The notes under the pieces: generated by a model
What the model was told of the DNA's origin: nothing
The model's database searches: none
Seen by the model: the letters and a program-made list of their open reading frames with translations, nothing else
Shown here: piece by piece, positions 15,945 to 24,611 of the stretch
Position numbering within the stretch: the stretch's first letter is position 1
How the letters are laid out: every line of letters starts with the position of its first letter
NCBI GenBank assembly: GCA_027442615.1
Contig: DAIBBI010000033.1
Span: 1 to 64,000, forward strand
Direction of reading: 5' to 3'
Source of the DNA: JAJZRV01 sp027442615
Lineage (GTDB): Bacteria > Pseudomonadota > Gammaproteobacteria > Burkholderiales > Ferrovaceae
Length of the DNA stretch: 64,000 nt
Position numbers and translations under genes: made by a program

Positions 15945-18900
15945 ACTTCCACTCCTGCCTGTTGTATTTGTCCTTGTAACGACTGAAGATCGTAAATGCC
16001 CAGATGTTGCGTCAATTGCATGCCCAGACAAGCGGCACGCGCACCAGCCACCGTGGTGTAATAGGTCACACGTCCCTGAAGCGCCGCATTGCGAATGGAC
16101 CAGGAGTCCTGTACAGCGCGCGACTGTTCTTCCACCGTGTTGATGATAAGGCTGATTTCACGGTTTTTCACCATGTCCACGATATGCGGGCGACCTTCGG
16201 CCACCTTGTTGACCGGAGTAACCTTAAGGCCTGCCGCCTCGAGCGCCGCACAGGTGCCACGCGTAGCCACCAGGGTAAATCCCATGGCAGAGAGACTGCG
16301 GGCAATCTCCACGATGGGCGCTTTGTCGGAGTTTCTGACGCTGATGAAGACCTTGCCTGAGGTTGGAAGCTTGACCCCGGCGGCGAGCTGGGACTTCACG
16401 AAGGCCTCGGCAAAAGTGGCCCCCACCCCCATCACCTCTCCGGTGGACTTCATCTCGGGACCCAGAATGGGATCCACGCCGGGAAACTTGGTAAAGGGAA
16501 ACACTGCTTCCTTGACCGAAAAGTAGGGCGGCACGATTTCCCGGTTCACACCCTGCGAGGCCAACGTCTGTCCTGCCATGCAGCGTGCCGCAATCTTGGC
16601 CAGCTGGCGCCCGGTGGCCTTGGCCACGTAAGGAACGGTGCGCGAGGCGCGCGGGTTGACTTCCAGCACGTAAACCGTCTCGCCCTGAATGGCAAACTGC
16701 ACGTTCATGAGGCCCACCACGCCCAATGCGCGGGCCATGGCCACCGTCTGGCGACGCAATTCGTTCTGCAGCGTCGCGGAAAGACTGAAGGGGGGCAACG
16801 AACAGGCCGAGTCGCCGGAATGCACGCCCGCCTGTTCGATGTGTTCCATGATGCCGCCAATCACCACCTGCTGACCGTCGGATACGGCATCCACATCCAC
16901 CTCGATGGCATCGTTGAGAAAACGATCCAGCAGGATGGGGGCGTCGCGGGTCACTGCCACGCCGTTCATGCCGTCGGTATCCGTCACCACCTCGCGCAGG
17001 TATTTTTCAAGATCGGCCGGCGTATGCACGATCTGCATGGCACGCCCGCCCAGCACATAGCTGGGGCGTACCACCATCGGGTAGCCCAACTCGCCTGCGA
17101 TGGTCAGCGTGGATTCGCGGTCGAAGGCAATGCGGTTGTCGGGTTGACGCAGTCCGAGTTCATGCAGCAGTTGCTGGAAACGCTTGCGATCTTCGGCGCG
17201 GTCGATGCTGTCCGGTGTCGTGCCGATGATGGGCACACCCGCCGCTTCCAGCCCGCGTGCCAGTTTGAGCGGCGTCTGCCCGCCAAACTGGACGATAACC
17301 CCCTGCGGCTGTTCGATGGCCACGATCTCCAGCACGTCTTCCAGCGTCAACGGCTCGAAATACAGGCGATCCGAAGTGTCGTAGTCGGTGGAAACCGTCT
17401 CGGGGTTGCAATTGACCATGATGGTTTCGTAGCCGTCCTCACGCAGCGCCAGCGCCGCATGCACACAGCAGTAATCAAACTCGATGCCCTGCCCGATCCG
17501 GTTAGGCCCCCCGCCCAGCACCATGATTTTTTTGCGCTGGGAGGGATTAGCCTCGCACTCCTCGTCGTAGCTGGAGTACTGGTAAGCCGTGCTGGTGGAA
17601 AATTCGGCGGCGCAGGTGTCCACCCGCTTGAAGACGGGGCGGATGCCCTGCGCATGGCGCTGGGCGCGTACCTGGTGTTCGTCAGTACCCAGCAGCCTGG
17701 CAAGGCGCCGATCGGAAAAGCCCTTGCGCTTCAAGTGGCGCAACCTCGCGGCATCCAGCGCCGCGAGCGACTGTCCGCGAAGGCGCGACTCCTCCTCGAT
17801 GAGGTCCTGGATTTCCGCGAGGAACCAGGGGTCGATGCGCGAGAGCCGCTGTATTTCCTCGCGCGTCATGCCCATCCGGAAGGCATCGGCCAGGTACCAC
17901 AGGCGATGGGGCCCGGGGGCGGCCAGTTCGGCCTCGATTTCAGTGCGGTCGGCGGACACTTCGTCCAGGCCGTTGGCGCCGGTTTCCAGTCCGCGCAGGG
18001 CTTTTTGCAGCGATTCCTGGAAGGAGCGACCGATGGCCATGACTTCCCCCACCGACTTCATCTGCGTGGTCAGGCGGTCATTGGCCTGCGGAAACTTCTC
18101 GAAGGCAAAGCGCGGCACCTTGGTGACCACGTAGTCAATGCTCGGTTCGAAAGAGGCTGGCGTGGCGCCTCCGGTGATGTCGTTCTTCAGCTCGTCGAGG
18201 GTGTAACCCACGGCCAGCTTGGCCGCCACCTTGGCAATGGGAAAGCCGGTGGCCTTGGAAGCCAGCGCAGAGGAACGCGAGACGCGCGGATTCATTTCAA
18301 TCACGATCATGCGGCCATCGGCCGGGTTGACCGCAAACTGCACGTTGGAACCGCCCGTTTCCACCCCGATCTCGCGCAGCACGGCCAGCGAGGCGTCGCG
18401 CATGATCTGGTATTCCTTGTCGGTGAGCGTCTGCGCCGGAGCCACGGTAATGGAGTCGCCGGTATGCACCCCCATGGCATCGAAGTTTTCGATGGAGCAG
18501 ATGATGATGCAGTTGTCGTTACGATCCCGCACCACTTCCATTTCAAACTCTTTCCAGCCGATGACCGACTCTTCCACCAGCAACTCGCGGGTGGGCGAGG
18601 CATCAAGGCCGCGTTCGCAAATGGCGAGAAATTCTTCCTGGTTGTAGGCAATTCCGCCACCGCTACCGCCCATGGTGAAGGAGGGGCGAATGATGGCCGG
18701 AAAGCCCACCCCCGCCTGCACCTGCAGCGCTTCCTCCAGGCTATGGGCAATGGCGGAACGTGGCGTGGACAGGCCAATCCGGGTCATTGCAGCCTTGAAT
18801 TTTTCGCGGTCCTCCGCCTTGTCGATGGCCTCCTTGCGCGCGCCGATCATTTCGACGCCGTATTTTTCAAGGACCCCTTCACGGGCCAGATCGAGTGCGC

Positions 18901-19192
18901 AATTCAACGCAGTCTGCCCACCCATGGTGGGCAAGAGGGCGTCGGGGCGCTCCTTCTCGATGATCTGCTCGATGATCTTCCAGGTCACGGGTTCGATGTA
19001 GGTGACGTCGGCCATGTCCGGGTCGGTCATGATGGTGGCCGGGTTGGAGTTGACGAGGATGACGCGATAGCCTTCCTCGCGCAATGCCTTGCAGGCCTGC
19101 GCTCCGGAGTAATCGAATTCGCAGGCTTGACCGATCACGATCGGGCCGGCGCCGATAATCAGGATGGACTTTATGTCTGTACGCTTGGGCAT
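15941..19192 (-). CDS. carB: carbamoyl-phosphate synthase large subunit
   Basis: A 1083-residue synthetase subunit making carbamoyl phosphate for pyrimidine and arginine synthesis. Two homologous ATP-grasp halves are visible: the first begins SILIIGAGPIVIGQACEFDYSG and carries RPSFTMGGSGGGIA, the second begins MVLGGGPNRIGQGIEFDYC and carries RPSYVLGGRAM. The C-terminal MGS-like regulatory domain starts near FISVRNSDK. A 4-base overlap couples it to greA, and carA lies 11 bases upstream. Confidence 0.98.
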   Translation of the reverse strand: MPKRTDIKSILIIGAGPIVIGQACEFDYSGAQACKALREEGYRVILVNSNPATIMTDPDMADVTYIEPVTWKIIEQIIEKERPDALLPTMGGQTALNCALDLAREGVLEKYGVEMIGARKEAIDKAEDREKFKAAMTRIGLSTPRSAIAHSLEEALQVQAGVGFPAIIRPSFTMGGSGGGIAYNQEEFLAICERGLDASPTRELLVEESVIGWKEFEMEVVRDRNDNCIIICSIENFDAMGVHTGDSITVAPAQTLTDKEYQIMRDASLAVLREIGVETGGSNVQFAVNPADGRMIVIEMNPRVSRSSALASKATGFPIAKVAAKLAVGYTLDELKNDITGGATPASFEPSIDYVVTKVPRFAFEKFPQANDRLTTQMKSVGEVMAIGRSFQESLQKALRGLETGANGLDEVSADRTEIEAELAAPGPHRLWYLADAFRMGMTREEIQRLSRIDPWFLAEIQDLIEEESRLRGQSLAALDAARLRHLKRKGFSDRRLARLLGTDEHQVRAQRHAQGIRPVFKRVDTCAAEFSTSTAYQYSSYDEECEANPSQRKKIMVLGGGPNRIGQGIEFDYCCVHAALALREDGYETIMVNCNPETVSTDYDTSDRLYFEPLTLEDVLEIVAIEQPQGVIVQFGGQTPLKLARGLEAAGVPIIGTTPDSIDRAEDRKRFQQLLHELGLRQPDNRIAFDRESTLTIAGELGYPMVVRPSYVLGGRAMQIVHTPADLEKYLREVVTDTDGMNGVAVTRDAPILLDRFLNDAIEVDVDAVSDGQQVVIGGIMEHIEQAGVHSGDSACSLPPFSLSATLQNELRRQTVAMARALGVVGLMNVQFAIQGETVYVLEVNPRASRTVPYVAKATGRQLAKIAARCMAGQTLASQGVNREIVPPYFSVKEAVFPFTKFPGVDPILGPEMKSTGEVMGVGATFAEAFVKSQLAAGVKLPTSGKVFISVRNSDKAPIVEIARSLSAMGFTLVATRGTCAALEAAGLKVTPVNKVAEGRPHIVDMVKNREISLIINTVEEQSRAVQDSWSIRNAALQGRVTYYTTVAGARAACLGMQLTQHLGIYDLQSLQGQIQQAGVEV

Positions 19193-19203
19193 GGCAATCT
19201 CGG

Positions 19204-20355
19204 TCAGGCTTTACGGGCCTTCATCAGGCTGATGAAATGGTCAAACAGGCCACCGGCCTCATGGGGGCCGGGACTGGCTTCAGGATGCCCCTGGAAACTG
19301 AACGCCGGACGATCCGTGCGGGCCATGCCCTGCAGGCTCCCGTCGAACAAGGATACGTGGGTCACCCGCAGGTTGGCAGGCAGGCTGGCCTGATCCACCG
19401 CAAAGCCATGATTCTGGCTGGTGATCATCACGCGGCGGGACTCGAGGTCCTGCACCGGGTGGTTGGCCCCGTGATGTCCAAACTTCATTTTGAGCGTGCG
19501 TCCGCCCGAGGCCAGCGCCAGGAGCTGGTGCCCGAGGCAAATGCCAAAAGTGGGCAGGCCGGCATCGACGATCTTGCGGATGGCCGTGATGGCGTAGTCG
19601 CACGGCTCGGGGTCCCCCGGCCCGTTGGACAGGAAAACGCCGTCCGGACCCATGGCCAGCACCGCTTCGGCCGGGGTCATGGCCGGCACCACAGTCACCT
19701 CGCAGCCCCGGTCGCTCAGCATGCGCAGAATGTTGCGCTTGATGCCAAAATCGTAGGCCACCACGCGAAAGCGGTTCTCGCCAGGTGCGGCAAATCCATG
19801 GCCCAGGTGCCAGCTGCCCTCGGTCCACGCGAAGGGTGCTTTGCAGCTCACCACGCGCGCCAGGTCCATGCCGGCCAGGCCCGGAAAAGCCTGCGCCGCA
19901 GCCAGCGCCGCGGCCTCGTCCAGATCGCCCGCCATCAGGCAGCCGCTCTGCGCACCCTTTTCGCGCAACAGTCGCGTCAGGCGCCGTGTGTCGATTCCGG
20001 CAATGGCCACCACGTTGCGTTCCATCAGGTAATCGGCGAGAGACTGCCGTGAACGCCAATTGGATACCTGGTGTGGCAGGTCGCGAATGATCAGGCCGGC
20101 CGCGGCAACCGCACCGGATTCAGCATCTTCCGGGGTGGTTCCCACGTTTCCGATATGCGGGCAAGTCAGGGTGACGATCTGGCGGCAGTATGAGGGGTCC
20201 GACAGGATTTCCTGGTAGCCCGTCATGGCCGTATTGAAAACGACTTCGCCCACACTGCGACCGTTGGCACCGATGGATTGCCCCCGGAACACCGACCCGT
20301 CCGCCAGAACAAGAATAGCGGGCGCAATCGTCGTTGCGGTACTGGCATGGGCCAT
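19204..20355 (-). CDS. carA: carbamoyl-phosphate synthase small subunit
   Basis: A 383-residue glutaminase subunit that hydrolyses glutamine and channels ammonia to CarB. The N-terminal domain has LADGSVFRG and VVFNTAMTGYQEILSDPSY. The C-terminal class I glutamine amidotransferase domain has the oxyanion region FLSNGPGDPEP, the nucleophile loop FGICLGHQL, and FQGHPEASPGPHEA with the catalytic His-Glu pair. It is preceded by the dapB terminator, so the carA-carB-greA transcript probably starts in the 120-base gap. I did not find a convincing -35/-10 pair there. Confidence 0.98.
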   Translation of the reverse strand: MAHASTATTIAPAILVLADGSVFRGQSIGANGRSVGEVVFNTAMTGYQEILSDPSYCRQIVTLTCPHIGNVGTTPEDAESGAVAAAGLIIRDLPHQVSNWRSRQSLADYLMERNVVAIAGIDTRRLTRLLREKGAQSGCLMAGDLDEAAALAAAQAFPGLAGMDLARVVSCKAPFAWTEGSWHLGHGFAAPGENRFRVVAYDFGIKRNILRMLSDRGCEVTVVPAMTPAEAVLAMGPDGVFLSNGPGDPEPCDYAITAIRKIVDAGLPTFGICLGHQLLALASGGRTLKMKFGHHGANHPVQDLESRRVMITSQNHGFAVDQASLPANLRVTHVSLFDGSLQGMARTDRPAFSFQGHPEASPGPHEAGGLFDHFISLMKARKA

Positions 20356-20385
20356 TACAAGAGTACTCCGGATGGGATTTGATAT

Positions 20386-20424
20386 GAAAAACGGGAAGGA
20401 CGCTGCACGCGACTTTCCCGTTTC
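20386..20424 (-). terminator. terminator after dapB
   Basis: AAACGGGAA (20389-20397) pairs with TTCCCGTTT (20415-20423) across a 17-base loop. On the minus strand the stem runs into a TTTTT tract. It lies between dapB and carA. Confidence 0.75.
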
Positions 20425-20475
20425 CGATTGCTGGAATGATACCCTAAAATGGTGCGCCGATCAAACCCGGACCCG

Positions 20476-21288
20476 TCAGAACAGACTGGCGAGCCCCAAA
20501 ACATCCCTCATGTCGTACAAACCCGGAGGTTTTTCGGCGATAAAGCGGGCTGCGCGCAGGGCCCCCAGGGCAAAGTTGGCCCGGCTGCTGGCCTTATGGG
20601 TGATTTCAAGGCGTTCGCCCAGCCCCATGAACGACACGGTATGGTCCCCGACCACATCGCCGCCACGCGTCGTGGCAAACCCGATGGTGTCCGGCAGACG
20701 CTCCCCGGTAACCCCTTCGCGGCCGTACACTGCAACGTCCGCGAGGCGGTGCCCGCGTGCCGCCGCCACCACTTCACCCATGCGCAACGCCGTTCCAGAG
20801 GGGGCGTCCACCTTATGGCGGTGGTGGGCTTCCATGATTTCCACGTCATAATCTGGCTGCAGCACCCGTGCCGCAATTTCCAGCAAGACCAGCGACAGTG
20901 TCACCCCCATGCTCATGTTGGGGGCAAAGACGACCGGAATCCGTGCACTGGCAGCCCGGATAGCCTCCTTCCCCGCATCGTCAAATCCCGTGGTGCCGAT
21001 CACGATGCCTCGCCCTGCGGCCTCACAGGCGGCAAGATGCCCCAGGGAACCCTCGGGCCGGGTAAAGTCGATCAGTACCTGGCTGGCGTTGAGCGCAGCA
21101 GGAACGTCATCCGTGATGACCACGTCCAGGGGGGTTCCCAGCCAGTCGCCTGGATTGCGCCCAAGGTAGGGACTGCCCGCCTGCTCCAGCACGCCGGTCA
21201 GGGCCAGATCCCCCGAAGCCACCACGGCCTCCATCAGGGCCCGCCCCATGCGGCCACTGCCGCCTGCAATACAGATTCCAAGCGCCAT
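20476..21288 (-). CDS. dapB: 4-hydroxy-tetrahydrodipicolinate reductase
   Basis: A 270-residue NAD(P)H-dependent enzyme of the lysine/diaminopimelate pathway. The nucleotide-binding ICIAGGSGRMGRAL is at the N-terminus, followed by DFTRPEGSL, VIGTTGFDD and FAPNMSMGV. The catalytic motif EAHHRHKVDAPSGTAL is at about residues 154-169. The ATG at 21288 overlaps the bamE stop by one base (TGATG). A TTG immediately upstream is less likely. A bamE-dapB order is common in betaproteobacteria. Confidence 0.97.
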   Translation of the reverse strand: MALGICIAGGSGRMGRALMEAVVASGDLALTGVLEQAGSPYLGRNPGDWLGTPLDVVITDDVPAALNASQVLIDFTRPEGSLGHLAACEAAGRGIVIGTTGFDDAGKEAIRAASARIPVVFAPNMSMGVTLSLVLLEIAARVLQPDYDVEIMEAHHRHKVDAPSGTALRMGEVVAAARGHRLADVAVYGREGVTGERLPDTIGFATTRGGDVVGDHTVSFMGLGERLEITHKASSRANFALGALRAARFIAEKPPGLYDMRDVLGLASLF

Positions 21289-21839
21289 CAATGGGCCTCC
21301 GCTGGTGCTGGTGCTGGTGCTGTGGCCGGGACTGGGGCAGTAGTGACGGGCCGGGTCGCTGCCGGCAATGTCTCCACAGGAGTGGCTGCTACTGCGGGCA
21401 CAGGCGCCGCCGTCGTGGTCGTCGCGGCTGCAGCGGTGGGCGGCGGGAAGTTGTAGTCCGTCTCATAGCGCTCCAGCTTGTCATCCTTGAAAAACACGGT
21501 CAGGTTACGCGGCTGACTCATTTTTTCTTTTTTGCGCGTGTAGTAGACGTAGTCCCAGCGATTGGCATGGAATGGATCCGCAAGGAGCGGCGAACCCAGC
21601 ACGTAGCCCACCTGGGTCCGGGTCATCCCCGTTTTAAGCCGGCTGACCATCTCCTCATCAATCACCACGCCCTGCTGGATGTCCAGGGTATAGGGCTTAA
21701 TGGAAGAGAGCTTCGGGACGCTTTTTGACAATTCATCCCACGTGGGGAGTGAAAAGCTCGGCATCGAGGGCATGCTCAATGAAGAGCATCCCGCCAGCAA
21801 CAAGGCCGGCAGAAGCAGCGCAGCGGCAGATCGAATCAT
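21288..21839 (-). CDS. bamE: BamE (SmpA/OmlA) outer-membrane assembly lipoprotein
   Basis: A 183-residue lipoprotein of the BAM complex that inserts beta-barrel proteins into the outer membrane. The signal peptide ends in lipobox LLAGC with the lipidated Cys at 18. The BamE core is visible in YTLDIQQGVVIDEEMVSRLKTGMTRTQV, GYVLGSPLLADPFHANRWDYVY and LTVFFKDDKLERYE. An unusual 49-residue C-terminal tail (135-183) is almost entirely Ala, Thr, Pro and Val; its DNA includes (GGTGCT)n-like repeats. It is divergent from fur and coupled to dapB. Confidence 0.93.
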   Translation of the reverse strand: MIRSAAALLLPALLLAGCSSLSMPSMPSFSLPTWDELSKSVPKLSSIKPYTLDIQQGVVIDEEMVSRLKTGMTRTQVGYVLGSPLLADPFHANRWDYVYYTRKKEKMSQPRNLTVFFKDDKLERYETDYNFPPPTAAAATTTTAAPVPAVAATPVETLPAATRPVTTAPVPATAPAPAPAEAH

Positions 21840-21867
21840 TGTTTTATCCAGTGCAGTCTAATCCGCT

Positions 21868-21873
21868 TATAAT
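21868..21873 (+). promoter_or_regulatory. -10 hexamer of the fur promoter
   Basis: A perfect TATAAT lies 29 bases before the fur ATG in the 63-base bamE-fur gap. No good -35 is present at 16-18 bases. I see no clear Fur-box palindrome (GATAATGATTATC-like) here. Confidence 0.55.
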
Positions 21874-21902
21874 AACCCATCTTCACCCACCCATTAGCCC
21901 CC

Positions 21903-22328
21903 ATGAGCGCTCCGCAAGATCTCAAGGACATTGGCCTCAAGGCGACTCTGCCACGCCTGAAAGTCCTGGGCTTGTTCGAAAATTCCGACACCCGACACAT
22001 GAGCGCCGAAGAGGTTTACCGGCGCCTGCAGCAGGAAGGCATGGAAATTGGGCTGGCCACGGTCTACCGGGTCCTGACCCAATTTGAACAGGCTGGACTG
22101 CTGGTGCGCCACCATTTTGAAAGCGGCAAGGCTGTCTTTGAGCTCAATCATGGCGAGCACCACGATCACCTGGTGTGCCTCCAGTGCGGCCATGTGGAAG
22201 AGTTCTACGATGCCGAAATCGAACGGCGCCAGGCCCGGGTTGCAAAGGAACGCGGATTTTCCATTCACGACCATTCGCTGCAGCTGTATGCCGACTGTCT
22301 GCGCGACAACTGTCCGCGCAAGCCCTGA
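21903..22328 (+). CDS. fur: ferric uptake regulator Fur
   Basis: A 141-residue iron-responsive repressor. The winged-helix N-terminal domain carries LKATLPRLKVLGLF, MSAEEVYRRL and the recognition helix region GLATVYRVLTQFE. The C-terminal domain has the regulatory-metal motif HHDHL (86-90) and CLQC (92-95), with a further Cys pair near the end (CLRDNC). It is monocistronic and convergent with sucCD, sharing a hairpin with them. Confidence 0.96.
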   Translation: MSAPQDLKDIGLKATLPRLKVLGLFENSDTRHMSAEEVYRRLQQEGMEIGLATVYRVLTQFEQAGLLVRHHFESGKAVFELNHGEHHDHLVCLQCGHVEEFYDAEIERRQARVAKERGFSIHDHSLQLYADCLRDNCPRKP

Positions 22329-22396
22329 AGTACACCCCACAATAGGAAGGGGAGTTGAGCCGCGCTTCATGAATTGGGTGGGCGCTGGCTTGAAAT

Positions 22397-22429
22397 AAAA
22401 AATGCGCCGACGGAAACGTCGGCGCATTT
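22397..22429 (-). terminator. terminator between fur and sucD
   Basis: AATGCGCCGACG-GAAA-CGTCGGCGCATT is a perfect 12-bp stem. On the minus strand it is followed by six T and lies 22 bases after the sucD stop, so it mainly ends the sucCD transcript. On the plus strand only a short T run follows, giving weaker termination for fur. Confidence 0.92.
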
Positions 22430-22450
22430 CATTGCGACCTGCCGTACGAA

Positions 22451-23326
22451 TTACAGTACGGACTTGAGCGTCTTGCCCATCTCGGCCGGATTCTTGGTGA
22501 CCTTGATGCCGCATTCTTCCATGACGGCCAGTTTTTCCTGAGCCGTGCCCTTGCCACCGGAGATGATGGCACCTGCGTGGCCCATGCGCTTTCCAGGAGG
22601 TGCAGTCACGCCGGCGATGAAGCCGATGACGGGTTTTTTCATGTTTTCCTTGATCCAGCGGGCGCAAATCTCTTCATCGCCCCCACCGATCTCACCCACC
22701 ATGATGACCGCTTCGGTTTCAGGATCGTCGTTGAACAGGCGCATGACGTCAATGTGCTTCATGCCGTTGACGGGGTCGCCGCCAATACCGACACAGCTGG
22801 ACTGACCGAGCCCCAGTTCACGCAACTGGCCCACGGCTTCGTAGGTCAGGGTGCCGGAACGGGAAACCACGCCGATGGGGCCCTTTTTGTGGATGTGCCC
22901 CGGCATGATGCCGATCTTGATTTCGTCCGGCGTAATGAGCCCAGGACAGTTGGGGCCGATCAATTGCGTCTTGCTGCCCTGCATCTTGTAACGCGTGCGG
23001 ATCATGTCACGCACTGGAATCCCTTCGGTAATGCAGATGACGAGATCGATGCCCGCTTCCACGGCCTCGTCGATGGCGGCCGCGGCAAAAGGTGGCGGCA
23101 CGTAAATCACCGACACCGTGGCGCCAGTCTGCGCCTTGGCTTCCTTGACGTTGTCATAAATGGGAATGCCTTCGTAGTTCTGGCCGCCCTTCTTGGGTGT
23201 GACACCTGCCACGAAACACTGCGCCCCGAATGCATATTCCTTGCACATCTTGGTGTGGAACATGCCGGTCTTTCCCGTAATGCCCTGAGTGATGACCTTG
23301 GTATCTTTGTTAATCAGAATCGACAT
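22451..23326 (-). CDS. sucD: succinyl-CoA synthetase alpha subunit
   Basis: A 291-residue TCA-cycle subunit. The CoA-binding N-terminus has ILINKDTKVITQGITGKTGMFH, with GVTPKKGG and VPPPFAAAAI following. The phosphohistidine loop is GHAGAIISGGKGTAQ near residue 250. The frame is open well upstream, but the ATG at 23326 is preceded by GGGGG at suitable spacing and aligns with the family start. One base separates it from the sucC stop. Confidence 0.97.
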   Translation of the reverse strand: MSILINKDTKVITQGITGKTGMFHTKMCKEYAFGAQCFVAGVTPKKGGQNYEGIPIYDNVKEAKAQTGATVSVIYVPPPFAAAAIDEAVEAGIDLVICITEGIPVRDMIRTRYKMQGSKTQLIGPNCPGLITPDEIKIGIMPGHIHKKGPIGVVSRSGTLTYEAVGQLRELGLGQSSCVGIGGDPVNGMKHIDVMRLFNDDPETEAVIMVGEIGGGDEEICARWIKENMKKPVIGFIAGVTAPPGKRMGHAGAIISGGKGTAQEKLAVMEECGIKVTKNPAEMGKTLKSVL

Positions 23327-23327
23327 A

Positions 23328-24491
23328 TCACCCCCGCGCCGCTTCCACCACCTTGGCGGCGGCGTCAGCCATGTTGACGGCGGAGATGATGGGAAGACCC
23401 GACTCCGCCAGAATTTTTTTGCCCAGCTCCACGTTGGTGCCTTCAAGACGAACCACCAGAGGCACTGCGAGCTTGACTTCGCGAGCAGCTGCAACCACCC
23501 CTGCCGCAATCACGTCACACTTCATGATGCCGCCGAAGATGTTGACCAGAATGGCTTTGAGACCGGGATTCTTGAGCATCAGCTTGAACGCTTCCGTCAC
23601 TTTCTCCGTCGTGGCTCCGCCACCGACGTCAAGGAAGTTGGCCGGGCTGCCGCCGTAGAGCTTGACGATGTCCATGGTGGCCATGGCAAGTCCAGCACCG
23701 TTGACGAGGCAACCGATGTTGCCGTCGAGCGAGATGTAGGACAGATCGAACTTGGAAGCCTCTATTTCGTTGGGATCTTCTTCATCCAGGTCGCGCAGCG
23801 CCGTGATTTCAGGATGGCGGTAGAGCGCGTTTGAATCGAAGTTCATTTTGGCATCCAGGGCAACCACGCGACCATCTCCCGTCACCACCATGGGGTTGAT
23901 CTCGGCAAGGCTGGCATCGGTTTCGTCGAAAGCGCGATACAGGCCCTGCAACAGGGTGCGCGCCTGGGATACCAACGCCTGCGGCACGCCAATCTTCAAT
24001 GCCACGTCGTCTGCTTCAGCGTCCTGCAGCCCCTTGGTGGGGTCGATGAAAATCGTGTGGATCTTTTCAGGGGTGTGGGCTGCCACTTCTTCAATGTCCA
24101 TCCCGCCTTCCGAACTGGCCATCAGGGCGACGCGCTGGGTACCGCGATCCACCACCATGCCCACATAGAGCTCCTTCTTGATGTCGGCACCCTCTTCGAT
24201 CAGAAGGCGACGCACCTGCTGTCCCGCGGACCCCGTCTGGTGCGTGACCAGTTGCATGCCAAAAATCTGTTTTGCGTAGGTCTCGAGTTCGGCAGGAGAC
24301 TTGGCAACCTTCACGCCACCGCCCTTGCCGCGTCCACCTGCATGAATCTGCGCTTTAACAACGGCAACATTACCCCCAAGGGTCTTTCCTGCCGCAATTG
24401 CCTCCTCCACGGAGAAACACGGAATGCCGCGCGGCGTTGTGACACCGAACTTCCGCAGAATCTCCTTTGCTTGATACTCATGGATCTTCAT
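23328..24491 (-). CDS. sucC: succinyl-CoA synthetase beta subunit
   Basis: A 387-residue ATP-grasp subunit that, with SucD, interconverts succinyl-CoA and succinate with nucleotide phosphorylation. It shows MKIHEYQAKEILRKFGV, VVKAQIHAGGRGKGGGVK (nucleotide grasp), EINPMVV and the C-terminal NIFGGIMKCD that contacts the phosphohistidine loop. It is the first gene of sucCD. The 5' leader carries two copies of an 11-base dyad and three GGCTAT repeats. Confidence 0.97.
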   Translation of the reverse strand: MKIHEYQAKEILRKFGVTTPRGIPCFSVEEAIAAGKTLGGNVAVVKAQIHAGGRGKGGGVKVAKSPAELETYAKQIFGMQLVTHQTGSAGQQVRRLLIEEGADIKKELYVGMVVDRGTQRVALMASSEGGMDIEEVAAHTPEKIHTIFIDPTKGLQDAEADDVALKIGVPQALVSQARTLLQGLYRAFDETDASLAEINPMVVTGDGRVVALDAKMNFDSNALYRHPEITALRDLDEEDPNEIEASKFDLSYISLDGNIGCLVNGAGLAMATMDIVKLYGGSPANFLDVGGGATTEKVTEAFKLMLKNPGLKAILVNIFGGIMKCDVIAAGVVAAAREVKLAVPLVVRLEGTNVELGKKILAESGLPIISAVNMADAAAKVVEAARG

Positions 24492-24515
24492 TGCTTGGCC
24501 TTTTAATCAGTGTTG

Positions 24516-24541
24516 ATGGTATCCATGTGAATGGTATCCAT
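24516..24541. repeat. two 11-base dyads upstream of sucC
   Basis: ATGGTATCCAT occurs at 24516-24526 and again at 24531-24541, 15 bases apart. Each copy has the dyad ATGG-N3-CCAT. Further out, on the minus strand, GGCTAT occurs three times (about 24540-24567). This lies 25-76 bases before the sucC start and could be a regulator-binding site or a structured leader. I do not recognise the element. Confidence 0.5.
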
Positions 24542-24611
24542 AGCCAATTACAGATAGCCGATAGCCCATGGAATGGAGCCCCAATTCTACCCAAAATTCA
24601 TCAAGAGAACA

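Noticed and set aside
16820..19393. 857-codon open frame on the plus strand opposite carB
   Set aside because: It is fully antisense to the unmistakable carB and has His/Gly/Arg-rich composition typical of GC-rich antisense shadows. No domain is recognisable.
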